Part shown: one piece after another, positions 7,711-16,185 of the stretch | Layout: every line of letters begins with the position of its first letter | How positions within the stretch are numbered: the stretch's first letter is position 1 | DNA from: an uncultured Lachnospiraceae bacterium | Lineage (GTDB): Bacteria > Bacillota > Clostridia > Lachnospirales > Lachnospiraceae | Direction: 5' to 3' | NCBI GenBank assembly: GCA_949743325.1 | Contig: CATJTQ010000081.1 | Location: 1-64,000, forward strand | DNA: 64,000 bases | Program-made: the position numbers and the translations under genes | Notes under the pieces: model-generated | The model's database searches: none | What the model saw: the letters and a program-made list of their open reading frames with translations, nothing else | What the model was told of the DNA's origin: nothing

Positions 7711-8547
7711 ATGAATTTTCAATGGTATCCGGGCCATATGACTAAGACCCGACGTATGATGCAGGAAGATATAAAATTAATAGATTTAGTAATAGAAGTT
7801 TTGGATGCAAGAGTTCCGATGGGAAGCAGAAATCCGGATATTGATAACCTTGCAGCGAATAAATCAAGACTTATTTTGTTAAATAAAGCAGATTTGGCTG
7901 ATGAGAGAGCTACGCTTCGCTGGAGTGAATATTTTAAAAGTAAAGGTTTTTTTGTTGTAACTATAAATGCACGAAATAAAACAGGATTTAAAGCTATTCA
8001 AAGTGAGATTCAGAAAGCGTGCAAGGCAAAGATAGAGAGAGATTTAAAACGAGGCATAAAGAATCGTCCGATTAGAGCAATGGTGGTTGGAATACCAAAT
8101 GTCGGCAAGTCTACATTTATAAATTCGTATGCTGGCAAGGCTTGCACTAAAACAGGCAATAGACCAGGTGTAACGAAAGGAAAACAGTGGATTAGATTAA
8201 ACCGTTCGGTTGAGCTTCTCGATACGCCAGGAATTTTGTGGCCTAAATTTGAAGATCAGACAATTGGATTGAGACTTGCGCTTATAGGTTCAATAAAAGA
8301 TGAAATATTAAATATTGAAGATTTAGCTCTTGAGCTTATAAAATTTTTGAGAAAAAATTATCAGGGTATTTTAGCAGAGCGTTATGAAGTGGATGAGGAA
8401 GGCACTGACGCTGAATTATTAAAACAGATTGGACTGAAACGTAATTGCATACAGAAAGGAAATGAAATAAATTATTTAAAAGCTGCTAATCTTATTTTAG
8501 AAGAATTTAGAAATGGAAAAATTGGGAAAATTACACTTGAATTATAA
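7711..8547 (+). CDS. rbgA: Ribosome biogenesis GTPase RbgA (YlqF)
   Basis: The 278-residue GTPase assists late assembly of the 50S subunit. It opens with the diagnostic QWYPGHMTKTRR. The G motifs are circularly permuted: the G4 motif NKADL (about residue 59) comes before the P-loop GIPNVGKST (about residue 128), then the G2 threonine in RPGVTKG, then the G3 motif DTPG near residue 170. The C-terminal region resembles an ANTAR-like RNA-binding helical domain. Length matches Bacillus RbgA (about 282). Position beside rplS and rnhB is the conserved Firmicutes arrangement. Confidence 0.97.
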   Translation: MNFQWYPGHMTKTRRMMQEDIKLIDLVIEVLDARVPMGSRNPDIDNLAANKSRLILLNKADLADERATLRWSEYFKSKGFFVVTINARNKTGFKAIQSEIQKACKAKIERDLKRGIKNRPIRAMVVGIPNVGKSTFINSYAGKACTKTGNRPGVTKGKQWIRLNRSVELLDTPGILWPKFEDQTIGLRLALIGSIKDEILNIEDLALELIKFLRKNYQGILAERYEVDEEGTDAELLKQIGLKRNCIQKGNEINYLKAANLILEEFRNGKIGKITLEL

Positions 8548-8572
8548 ACAGATGTAAGGGGTTTTCTTATAT

Positions 8573-9208
8573 ATGGAACTTATTGACTTGGATGAGCTGT
8601 TTGCTCCAAATGGCTCACCTGATAAAAAACCGCGAAATAATAATAACTCATTAAAAAATCAAAATAACAAAAAAAATAAAAAAAAGAGTGTTCTATCTGA
8701 ACTGCTTCATTTTATTATTACTATTTTGACTGTTCTTTTTGCGTCCTATTTTATTGTTGTCTTTATAGCTCAGAGGACGGAAGTGCATGGAAGTTCCATG
8801 GAAACTACATTGTCTGATAAGGATAATTTAGTTATTGATAAAATTTCTTATCGTATATCAAAACCTAAACGGTTTGATATAATAGTTTTTCCACATGAAA
8901 ATAATGGGGAAACAATATATTACATAAAAAGAGTGATAGGACTTCCCGGAGAGCAGATACAAATATCTGACGGTGTTATATATGTTGATAATGTTCCGCT
9001 TGAAGAAAATTTTGGATATGAAGTTATGGAGGATGCTAAGTTGGCAGCTTCCCCTATAGTACTGGGCGATGATGAATATTTTGTACTGGGGGATAACAGA
9101 AACCATAGCTCTGACAGCAGGGAAATCGGTGCTGTAAAAAGAGATAAAATTGTAGGAAAAGCTGTTTTTCGTGTTTGGCCGCTTGATAAGCTGGCAATTC
9201 TTAAATGA
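8573..9208 (+). CDS. lepB: Second type I signal peptidase
   Basis: The 211-residue protein is a paralogue of the enzyme at 7088-7654. It has a longer, asparagine- and lysine-rich cytoplasmic N-terminus of about 40 residues, then one transmembrane segment (about residues 45-65). The catalytic boxes are HGSSMETTL near residue 73 (Ser) and IKRVIGLPGE near residue 120 (Lys), with the later motif EYFVLGDNRNHSSDSRE. It is co-directional with rbgA and directly precedes rnhB, whose RBS overlaps its stop codon. Having two copies separated only by rbgA suggests an old local duplication. Confidence 0.95.
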   Translation: MELIDLDELFAPNGSPDKKPRNNNNSLKNQNNKKNKKKSVLSELLHFIITILTVLFASYFIVVFIAQRTEVHGSSMETTLSDKDNLVIDKISYRISKPKRFDIIVFPHENNGETIYYIKRVIGLPGEQIQISDGVIYVDNVPLEENFGYEVMEDAKLAASPIVLGDDEYFVLGDNRNHSSDSREIGAVKRDKIVGKAVFRVWPLDKLAILK

Positions 9209-9219
9209 TGGAGGTTTGT

Positions 9220-9975
9220 ATGAAAACTATACAGGAGATAAAGTGTGAGTTAGAGGCAGCTAATGAAGAGAAGCTGCCATTACTTATATCTGAATATGAT
9301 AAAGATGAGAGAGCAGGAGTAAAAAAGCTTATACAGTCATGCATTAAGAAGATTGAAAAGCTGAAGCTTGAGAGAGAGAGAATATATAATATGTCTGTGT
9401 ATGAAAGACAATATTCAGACAGAGAGTATATATGCGGTATAGATGAGGCTGGGAGGGGACCGCTTGCAGGACCGGTAGTTGCAGGAGCGGTTATTTTGCC
9501 AAAAGACTGTGAGATACTATATTTAAATGATTCTAAACAGTTGTCTGCTAAAAAAAGAGAAGAATTATATGATGAGATTATGAAAATGGCGGTTTGTGCC
9601 GAAGTAGGAATTATAGATAACAAATGTATTGATGAAATTAATATTCTGCAGGCTACTTATATGGCAATGCGTCAGGCTGTCTCTAAATTGGAACATAAAC
9701 CTGATATTTTATTAAATGATGCTGTAGTTATACCAGAAGTAGATATTGAACAGGTTCCAATAATAAAAGGTGATGCAAAGAGTGTATCAATTGCGGCTGC
9801 CAGTATAATTGCCAAAGTTACGAGGGATAGAATTATGCAGGAATACAGCGAAAGTATGCCGCAGTATTGTTTTGCATCAAATAAGGGATATGGTTCAGAA
9901 GTTCATATAGAAGCTATAAAAAAATATGGTCCATCCTCAATACATAGGAAGACTTTTATAAAAAATATATTTTGA
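9220..9975 (+). CDS. rnhB: Ribonuclease HII
   Basis: RNase HII cuts RNA within RNA-DNA hybrids and starts removal of single ribonucleotides. The 251 residues include an N-terminal helical extension of about 70 residues, as in Bacillus RnhB, then the catalytic core beginning YICGIDEAGRGPLAGPV with the first Asp-Glu pair. LNDSKQLSAKKREELY follows, and DILLNDAV and KGDAKS carry later acidic residues. I choose ATG 9220 because TGGAGG is seven bases upstream. In-frame ATGs at 9205 and 9208 overlap the previous stop and lack an RBS. Confidence 0.95.
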   Translation: MKTIQEIKCELEAANEEKLPLLISEYDKDERAGVKKLIQSCIKKIEKLKLERERIYNMSVYERQYSDREYICGIDEAGRGPLAGPVVAGAVILPKDCEILYLNDSKQLSAKKREELYDEIMKMAVCAEVGIIDNKCIDEINILQATYMAMRQAVSKLEHKPDILLNDAVVIPEVDIEQVPIIKGDAKSVSIAAASIIAKVTRDRIMQEYSESMPQYCFASNKGYGSEVHIEAIKKYGPSSIHRKTFIKNIF

Positions 9976-10035
9976 TAGATATTTTAAATTTTGTAAGTTG
10001 TATTATATAAGTATAATAAATGACGGGAGGCAGAA

Positions 10036-11859
10036 ATGAATTTTGAAAGTAATATAAATAACAACAGACAACCGATTAAAAATAATACATACACAGCCCC
10101 TGTTAAAGATACAGCTACAGGGCAGGTGTCAAAGCTTTCAGTAGGAGAAAAATTTTCAGGTGAGATAACAGATATTTCTAAAGGTACAGTTACAATTCGT
10201 CTGGAAAACGGACAATCGATGCAGGCAAGGCTTCAGGAAAACTATCGTTTTAATGTAGGTGAAAAAATTACTTTTGAAGTCAAATCGAACAGCGGTTCCG
10301 TAGTAGAGATAAGGCCTATAACACCGGGGCAGGAGAGTATTAACGCTACTGCGATGAAAGCTTTGGAGATGGCGGGGCTTCCAGTGAATGATAAGACATT
10401 AGAGCTTTTAAAGAGCCTGATGAGTCAGCAGATGCCAATAGATAAGGCTACTCTGTCAAAAATGTATAAGATGGTACTTTCAAACAGCAACGCAGATCCA
10501 TCGACTTTAGTTGAGATGACAAAATTAAACATTCCAATTACTAAAGAAAATGTTGCTCAATTCCAGAATTATAAAAATTTTAACCACCAGATAAGTTCAC
10601 AGATTGATATGTTGTCTCAAGAACTTCCAAAGTTGTTGGCGGAATTATCAAAAGAGGGAAATGTGAATACTGATGAATTTCATGCTAAGCTTCTGTCTAT
10701 TATTACTCCTGATGCAGTTGATGTACAAGATGAGCATAATTCAAATATAAAAATTATAATAGACGGCGGAGCAGGTGCTGAAAATGAAGAAGTTGGCTCT
10801 AATATTGCAAATGGTAAGAATATGGTTGACATAAATAACGGTTTATCTTCTTCCGACAAGGCACAACAGACAGGTATATTAAATGCTAATATATCAGAAG
10901 ATATATTAAAAACGTCTGATAATTCAGGTAAGTCACATGTAATAATTGATGAAAATGGTTCTGTTGTCAATCTTGACAGCAAGGAAAATATGCTGTCAGA
11001 AAAGAATTTACTTGGAAATAATACACAGAATATTAAACTTAATGATGTCTTAAATAAAGATATGCTTAATGAACTGACATCTTCACTAAAAAATATTTCA
11101 TCATTTAAGGGGACTTTATTTGGTGATAGTACACTGTCAATGTTGAGTGAGGGCGAACTGACAGTAAAAGAATTTTTTGACACTGTGAAATCATTTGTAA
11201 ATTCTGGTGAAAATTTACACTCTTTAATGCAGAATAAAGTTTATCACAGGCTGATAGGTATGCAGTTTGAAAATAATATGTTGATTAGTCCTAATGAAGT
11301 CGCTGATAAGGAGCAGGTTGAGCAGTATTATTCAAGATTAAAACAAATGACAAATGATGCAGAAAGTTTAATGCAGATGGTTGGAAAAGAAGCTTCAATT
11401 CCTGCCAAACAGATGTCTGGGTTATCAGAAAATATAGATTTTATGAATCAATTAAATCAGATGTTCAATTATATACAGCTTCCGTTAAAGCTTGCGGGTA
11501 GGGCAGCGCATGGAGATTTGTATGTTTTTACTAAAAAGAAAAATCTCCTTGAAAAAGAGGGCAAAATTAGTGCCTTGCTGCATTTGGATATGACAAATTT
11601 AGGTAATATGGATGTTTATGTAGAATTGGAGAAAAAAGTTGTAAGTGCGAGTTTTAGAATGGAAAATGAGAATGGTTTAAGATTTCTTGAGAATAATGTA
11701 GAAAAACTTAAAAAGAGGCTGATTGAGAGGGGATACAGCCCGACAGCGGAATTTTTGATTCAGAATAATAAACCTGATTTTGTCGAAGATTTTCTTCAAC
11801 ATGAGCAGAGCAGACAAAATGCTCCGATGCAGAGATTTTCTTTTGATGTAAAGGCATAA
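10036..11859 (+). CDS. ylqG: YlqG-like protein with FliK-type C-terminal domain
   Basis: The 607-residue protein occupies the position of B. subtilis ylqG, between rnhB and ylqH. An N-terminal beta-rich part (about residues 30-95) includes GEKFSGEITDISKGTVTIRLENG in broken form. A long low-complexity Asn/Ser/Asp-rich middle runs to about residue 370. The C-terminal part resembles the flagellar hook-length control domain: LPLKLAGRAAHGDLYVF, then LDMTNLGNMDVYVEL, then LENNVEKLKKRLIERGYSP near the end. FliK measures hook length and talks to FlhB. The neighbouring ylqH is FlhB-like, so the pair keeps that partnership outside a flagellar cluster. The actual role of YlqG is not established. A TATAAT at 10012-10017 may be its own -10 element. 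Confidence 0.75.
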   Translation: MNFESNINNNRQPIKNNTYTAPVKDTATGQVSKLSVGEKFSGEITDISKGTVTIRLENGQSMQARLQENYRFNVGEKITFEVKSNSGSVVEIRPITPGQESINATAMKALEMAGLPVNDKTLELLKSLMSQQMPIDKATLSKMYKMVLSNSNADPSTLVEMTKLNIPITKENVAQFQNYKNFNHQISSQIDMLSQELPKLLAELSKEGNVNTDEFHAKLLSIITPDAVDVQDEHNSNIKIIIDGGAGAENEEVGSNIANGKNMVDINNGLSSSDKAQQTGILNANISEDILKTSDNSGKSHVIIDENGSVVNLDSKENMLSEKNLLGNNTQNIKLNDVLNKDMLNELTSSLKNISSFKGTLFGDSTLSMLSEGELTVKEFFDTVKSFVNSGENLHSLMQNKVYHRLIGMQFENNMLISPNEVADKEQVEQYYSRLKQMTNDAESLMQMVGKEASIPAKQMSGLSENIDFMNQLNQMFNYIQLPLKLAGRAAHGDLYVFTKKKNLLEKEGKISALLHLDMTNLGNMDVYVELEKKVVSASFRMENENGLRFLENNVEKLKKRLIERGYSPTAEFLIQNNKPDFVEDFLQHEQSRQNAPMQRFSFDVKA

Positions 11860-11912
11860 TGATATTATAAAGATTGTTTATCTTTCAGCATTGCTTTTTA
11901 AGGAGATGTTTT

Positions 11913-12221
11913 ATGGATAAAAGATTATTAAATGATAATAAAACAGGAAAAAATAAAGTAAAAACAGCGGTGGCTTTATCATACGAGGTAGAGCAGGGTG
12001 CACCTACAGTTGTGGCATCAGGTAAAGGATATGTGGCTGAGAAAATTATTGAAAAAGCAAAAGAGTCAGATATACCTCTGCATGAAGACTCAAAATTGGC
12101 GCAGACATTGTCAAAGCTTGAAATCGGTGATGCAATTCCGCCTGAACTGTATGGTGTTGTTGCGGAAATACTTGTCTTTGTAGACGATATGGAGAAGTTA
12201 AAGAAGAAGATAGGAAGATAA
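11913..12221 (+). CDS. ylqH: YlqH, FlhB C-terminal-domain-like protein
   Basis: The 102-residue protein corresponds to the cytoplasmic C-terminal domain of FlhB/YscU, the substrate-specificity switch of type III export. It carries AVALSYEVEQGAPTVVASGKGYVAEKI in broken form, then IPLHEDSKLAQTLSKLEIGDAIP and ELYGVVAEILVFV. FlhB normally self-cleaves at NPTH just before the AVAL strand; here that motif is absent, so self-cleavage is not expected. ATG 11913 follows AAGGAGA; the frame is open upstream but without an RBS. It pairs with the FliK-like gene just before it, as in Bacillus. Confidence 0.85.
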   Translation: MDKRLLNDNKTGKNKVKTAVALSYEVEQGAPTVVASGKGYVAEKIIEKAKESDIPLHEDSKLAQTLSKLEIGDAIPPELYGVVAEILVFVDDMEKLKKKIGR

Positions 12222-12255
12222 GTAAGTATATTAACTGTACAAATATAGAGGGGAT

Positions 12256-12618
12256 ATGAAAGAAAACAAAAGAAAATTAGGTTCAAAATATGAGCAGATA
12301 GCGGCAGAGTATTTGCAGAAAAAGGGATATAAAATATTATATACTAATTATTATTGTCCTATGGGAGAAGTTGATATAATTGCAGTGAATGATAATTATT
12401 TGGTTTTTGTTGAAGTTAAGTATCGTAAAACCATAAAATACGGTTATCCACAGGAAGCTGTTACAAATTTAAAGCAGAGAAGAATTATAAATGCAGCACA
12501 ATTTTTTATTATGAAAAATAATTATTATGAAAAACCTGTACGGTTCGATGTAATATCTATATTAGAAGATAAATTAACATTAATTAAAAATGCCTTTGAT
12601 GCAGATGGCTGTATATAA
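12256..12618 (+). CDS. yraN: YraN/UPF0102 endonuclease-like protein
   Basis: The 120-residue protein matches the UPF0102 family: GSKYEQIAAEYLQKKGY, then MGEVDIIA and VFVEVKYRK. The Glu, Asp and Glu-x-Lys pattern is that of the restriction-endonuclease-like fold, as in Holliday-junction resolvases. The cellular role is not settled. It lies 34 bases after ylqH, in the usual Firmicutes order downstream of rnhB. RBS is GAGGGG. Confidence 0.93.
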   Translation: MKENKRKLGSKYEQIAAEYLQKKGYKILYTNYYCPMGEVDIIAVNDNYLVFVEVKYRKTIKYGYPQEAVTNLKQRRIINAAQFFIMKNNYYEKPVRFDVISILEDKLTLIKNAFDADGCI

Positions 12619-12626
12619 AAATTATC

Positions 12627-12655
12627 TTGAAAAAACGTGTATATTGCTATATTAT
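12627..12655 (+). promoter_or_regulatory. Promoter of the HPt-domain gene
   Basis: TTGAAA at 12627-12632 and TATTAT at 12650-12655 are 17 bases apart. The predicted transcript start lies about 25 bases before the ATG at 12687, which supports that start over the longer open frame from 12627. Confidence 0.5.
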
Positions 12656-12686
12656 ATATAATAATATTACATTTGGAGGGAATAAG

Positions 12687-13253
12687 ATGAAGATAAAAGG
12701 CGTTGATGTATTAGAAGGGTTAGAGCACGCTAATAATGATGAAGAACTGTATGGTGAGTTACTGCAGATTTATTATGAGGACAGTGAAGAGATGCTGGAG
12801 AAACTTAGAGGCGACTTACAGCATACAGATATGAAATTGTTTATTACTTATACCCATGCAATGAAAAGTTCAAGCCGTAATATAGGTGCTGTTGAATTGT
12901 CAGAAATGTTTAAGGAAATGGAGTTTGCGGGTAAAGACAATGATATTGATACTATTGAGGCAAAACTTTCAGGATGCCTTAATGCTCTTGAACAGCTGCA
13001 GAGTGAATTGAAAGATTATCTTGAAAATGGTTGCGGCAGTGAGGACGATGATACACCTGATGTACTGTTTATTAAGAAAATGCAGAGTGTTTTGGATAAT
13101 ATGGATACAGATACATTTGATGAGATGCTTAATAAAGCGCTTGCAAGCCAATATAATGAGAGTGTGATGGCTCAGTTTGCAAAAATACAGAAAGCTTATG
13201 ATGATTTTGATTTTTCCAAAGTTGATGAGCTTCTTTCAGAACTTATTGAATAA
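12687..13253 (+). CDS. Orphan HPt-domain phosphotransfer protein
   Basis: The 188-residue protein has an N-terminal HPt four-helix domain. The phosphoacceptor is His57 in the motif THAMKSSSRNIGA, matching the family pattern H-x-x-K-[SG]-S. HPt proteins pass phosphate between receiver domains in multistep two-component relays. The C-terminal half (about residues 105-188) is acidic and helical with no domain I recognise. No histidine kinase or response regulator lies next to it, so its partners are elsewhere. TTGGAGGG precedes ATG 12687, a terminator follows, and it has its own promoter, so it is probably transcribed alone. Confidence 0.85.
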   Translation: MKIKGVDVLEGLEHANNDEELYGELLQIYYEDSEEMLEKLRGDLQHTDMKLFITYTHAMKSSSRNIGAVELSEMFKEMEFAGKDNDIDTIEAKLSGCLNALEQLQSELKDYLENGCGSEDDDTPDVLFIKKMQSVLDNMDTDTFDEMLNKALASQYNESVMAQFAKIQKAYDDFDFSKVDELLSELIE

Positions 13254-13270
13254 ATAGAATTTACATATAA

Positions 13271-13321
13271 TGCCTATTCTGTAGCTGGATATTAAAAACT
13301 ATAGAATAGGCATACTTTTTT
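13271..13321. terminator. Bidirectional terminator between converging genes
   Basis: TGCCTATTCT (13271-13280) pairs with AGAATAGGCA, and TAG/CTA extends the stem. A T run ends at 13321. On the other strand the hairpin can serve the converging PRPP synthetase gene. Confidence 0.7.
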
Positions 13322-13340
13322 AATGAATATTATGCTGTGT

Positions 13341-14531
13341 TTATATATCAGGAAGTGAATTTTTGTTATTATATTTTTTTAGAATGCTATGAATTTTTTC
13401 AGTAGGAGTCATAACTACACTTATGGAAACATCATGATTTAGAGCATCTATAATTGAGGCTAAAAATTTAGACATATTTGCTTCAGTGTAGTAAGGACGT
13501 TTTTTAAGTTCATCTGTGCGGTGTATTAGGTTTGTTGTTATTACACGGTCAATATATTTATTCTCATAATACTGATCAAATTTAGTAAGACCATCAGAAA
13601 ATAGACCAAATGTAGTACAAATAAATACTCTATTTGCCCCGCGTTCTTTTAACATTCTTGCAGTATCCAGCATACTTTCTCCTGATGAAATAATATCATC
13701 AATGATAATCATATCTTTTCCTGAAACATTAGATCCAAGAAATTCATGCTCAATTATAGGATTTTTTCCATTTATTATTGTTGTGTAATCTCTTCTTTTG
13801 TAAAACATTCCCATTTCAATGCCAAGTACATTTGAAAAATATATTGCTCTGTTCATAGCTCCCTCATCGGGACTTATAACCATTAAATGTTCATTGTCAA
13901 TACATAAATCAGGTTCGTCTTCTAACAATGCTTTAATAAATTGGTATGACGGCATAAAGTTATCAAAACCTTTTAGAGGAATGGCATTGGAAACTCTAGG
14001 ATCGTGGGCGTCAAAAGTTATTATATTTGATACACCCATATCAACAAGCTCCTGAAGTCCGAATGCACAGTCAAGGGATTCTCTTTTTGTACGTTTATGC
14101 TGTCGGCTCTCATATAAAAACGGCATAATTACATTTATGCGTTTTGCCTTGCCGTTGGCAGCAGATATCATTCTTTTTAAATCTTGAAAATGGTCATCGG
14201 GTGACATATGATTAAGTCTGCCGCATACTTTGTATGTCAGACTGTAGTTGCATACATCTACAAGAATAAAAAGATCACTTCCTCTAATCGATTCATGGAT
14301 AAAACCTTTACCTTCACCGCTGCCAAAACGCGGGCATGAGGAATCAACTATAAAATTATCTTCCTGATAACCGCTCAAATTGATTCCTACGTCCTCTTCG
14401 ATATTATCTTTTTTTCTGTAGGATACTAAGTGAGTGTTCACTTCTTTACCTAAATCTTGGCATCCTTTAAGTACAATGAGTTTTAATGGAGCGATAGGTA
14501 TAGCTTTTTTTAGGGTTTCAATATCTGCCAT
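13341..14531 (-). CDS. prs: Long-form ribose-phosphate pyrophosphokinase (PRPP synthetase)
   Basis: PRPP synthetase moves pyrophosphate from ATP to ribose 5-phosphate for purine, pyrimidine, histidine and NAD synthesis. This form is about 396 residues, against about 315 for the common enzyme. The family core is clear: INVIMPFLYESRQHKRTKRE resembles the ATP-binding loop, then FDAHDPR, and the PRPP-binding loop MIIIDDIISSGESML. The extra length is mostly N-terminal. I choose the start at 14531 (MADIETL) because AGAGGA lies eight bases upstream; the frame runs seven codons further. It stands alone between converging and diverging genes and is preceded by a structured leader of about 100 bases. 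Family is fairly sure; the regulatory class is not known. Confidence 0.88.
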   Translation of the reverse strand: MADIETLKKAIPIAPLKLIVLKGCQDLGKEVNTHLVSYRKKDNIEEDVGINLSGYQEDNFIVDSSCPRFGSGEGKGFIHESIRGSDLFILVDVCNYSLTYKVCGRLNHMSPDDHFQDLKRMISAANGKAKRINVIMPFLYESRQHKRTKRESLDCAFGLQELVDMGVSNIITFDAHDPRVSNAIPLKGFDNFMPSYQFIKALLEDEPDLCIDNEHLMVISPDEGAMNRAIYFSNVLGIEMGMFYKRRDYTTIINGKNPIIEHEFLGSNVSGKDMIIIDDIISSGESMLDTARMLKERGANRVFICTTFGLFSDGLTKFDQYYENKYIDRVITTNLIHRTDELKKRPYYTEANMSKFLASIIDALNHDVSISVVMTPTEKIHSILKKYNNKNSLPDI

Positions 14532-14630
14532 ATTCAACGTCCTCTCTATCATTATGTATATCTTTTATCATGTGTCATTTGGGACAGGCAGTTTCAGAGA
14601 TAACAAGAATGTTGTCAAAAACAACTGCCC
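14532..14630 (-). promoter_or_regulatory. Structured 5' leader of prs
   Basis: On the minus strand the predicted transcript starts near 14630 with GGGCAGTT. The GGCAGTT (complement of 14623-14629) can pair with AACTGCC (complement of 14587-14593), closing about 30 bases that hold a smaller CAA/TTG hairpin. The stem is well apart from the RBS. It resembles a structured regulatory leader but matches no class that I recognise. Confidence 0.35.
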
Positions 14631-14636
14631 ATAATG

Positions 14637-14666
14637 TTTATAACATTTTAGCATATCTATCGTCAA
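14637..14666 (-). promoter_or_regulatory. Promoter of prs
   Basis: Reading the minus strand, TTGACG (14666-14661) is followed after 18 bases by TATAAA (14642-14637). It overlaps no gene and faces the plus-strand promoter at 14674-14702. Confidence 0.55.
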
Positions 14667-14673
14667 GAATTAA

Positions 14674-14702
14674 TTGCAATTTAATTCAAAATTTAGTATG
14701 AT
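14674..14702 (+). promoter_or_regulatory. Promoter of the DUF512-der operon
   Basis: TTGCAA at 14674-14679 and TATGAT at 14697-14702 are 17 bases apart. It is divergent from the prs promoter. Confidence 0.55.
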
Positions 14703-14757
14703 AATAAATAGTTACTGAATTAAAGTATCTATAACATGTAAACGGGTGGAAATATCA

Positions 14758-16071
14758 ATGGGTAAAAAACATAAAATAGATTTAATAAAACAGGGAAGCA
14801 TCGCAGAGGAAATGGAAATTGAATCGGGAGATTTCCTTCTGTCAATTAATGGTCAACAGATGGAAGATATATTTGATTATCAATATCTGTGTGAGGATGA
14901 AAATATTGTACTTGAGATAGAGAAAGTAAATGGCGAATTATGGGAAATTGAAATTGAAAAAGATGAAGATGAGGATATAGGGCTTATTTTTGCAGACGGA
15001 CTGATGGCTGATTATAAGTCATGCCGAAATAAATGTATTTTTTGTTTTATTGACCAGATGCCGAAAGGCATGAGAGAAACGCTTTATTTCAAAGATGATG
15101 ATTCAAGGCTTTCTTTTCTGCAGGGGAATTATGTGACATTGACAAATATGTCTGAACATGATATTGACAGAATAATTAAATATCGTCTTTCGCCAATTAA
15201 TATATCATTTCATACGACTAATCCGGAACTTAGATGTAAGATGCTGAATAATCGTTTTGCAGGTGATATTTTTCCGTTTGTTGAGAAGCTGTACAATTCA
15301 GGAATAACGATGAATGGGCAGATTGTTTTATGTAAAGGTATAAATGATGGAGATCAACTTAACAGAAGTATAGATGATTTATCAAAGTATGCACCGGTTT
15401 TGCAGAGTGTTTCAGTAGTACCTGTAGGCCTTACTAAATATCGGGATGGGCTTTATCCGCTTGAGCCCTTTTCAAAGGAAGATGCACTAAATGTCCTCTC
15501 TTTAATTCATTCATGGCAGGACAGACTGTTTAAGAAGTATAATAGTCATTTTATACATGCAGGCGATGAGTGGTATATTCTTGCTGAGAAGGATTTTCCA
15601 GATGGGTCTTCATATGACGGCTATCTGCAGCTGGAGAATGGTGTTGGAATGGCAAGACTTTTTAAAGATGAGTTTGAGCAGGCATTAAATGAACAGACAG
15701 GAGATAGCAGGAAGGTAAACTGTTCAATAGCGACGGGCGTGCTGGCCGCGCCTATGATGAGAGAGGCTGCAAAGCGGATAAAAGTTAAGTTTCCAAATGT
15801 AAATGTAAAAGTGTATACAATTAAGAACGACTTTTTCGGTGATAAAATAACTGTTGCAGGTTTAATTACAGGGCAGGATTTATTGGCACAGTTGAGTGGA
15901 CAAGATTTGGGAGACAGGCTTTTGCTTACAAAGAATATGCTTAGATGGGGCGAAACAGTTTTTCTGGATGATATGCTAACAGAAGAGTTGGAAAATAAAT
16001 TGAAAACACCGCTGCAGTTTATTGGGCTTGGCGGAGAAGAGTTATTGAATTCAATAATAGAAAATATTTAA
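14758..16071 (+). CDS. DUF512 radical SAM protein with PDZ-like N-terminus
   Basis: The 438-residue protein starts with a PDZ-like segment (GSIAEEMEIESGDFLLSINGQ). The cluster motif CRNKCIFCFIDQMPKGMR (near residue 88) has the C-x3-C-x2-C spacing of radical SAM enzymes. A DUF512 region follows, with ISFHTTNPELR, VVPVGLTKYR and HAGDEWYILAE as landmarks. The family is common in Clostridia directly upstream of der, as here, but the reaction is unknown. I choose ATG 14758 with GGTGG eight bases upstream; a GTG at 14746 is possible. Confidence 0.9.
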   Translation: MGKKHKIDLIKQGSIAEEMEIESGDFLLSINGQQMEDIFDYQYLCEDENIVLEIEKVNGELWEIEIEKDEDEDIGLIFADGLMADYKSCRNKCIFCFIDQMPKGMRETLYFKDDDSRLSFLQGNYVTLTNMSEHDIDRIIKYRLSPINISFHTTNPELRCKMLNNRFAGDIFPFVEKLYNSGITMNGQIVLCKGINDGDQLNRSIDDLSKYAPVLQSVSVVPVGLTKYRDGLYPLEPFSKEDALNVLSLIHSWQDRLFKKYNSHFIHAGDEWYILAEKDFPDGSSYDGYLQLENGVGMARLFKDEFEQALNEQTGDSRKVNCSIATGVLAAPMMREAAKRIKVKFPNVNVKVYTIKNDFFGDKITVAGLITGQDLLAQLSGQDLGDRLLLTKNMLRWGETVFLDDMLTEELENKLKTPLQFIGLGGEELLNSIIENI

Positions 16072-16185
16072 GTGGATTTTTAAGTGAAACAAAATAGTTT
16101 TTCTGTTCCGAAAAGGTATGAGTAAAGGTATGCCATTTAGGGATGTATGGTAAATTTTAATAGAGACAGAGAAGGAGACAAAGAG

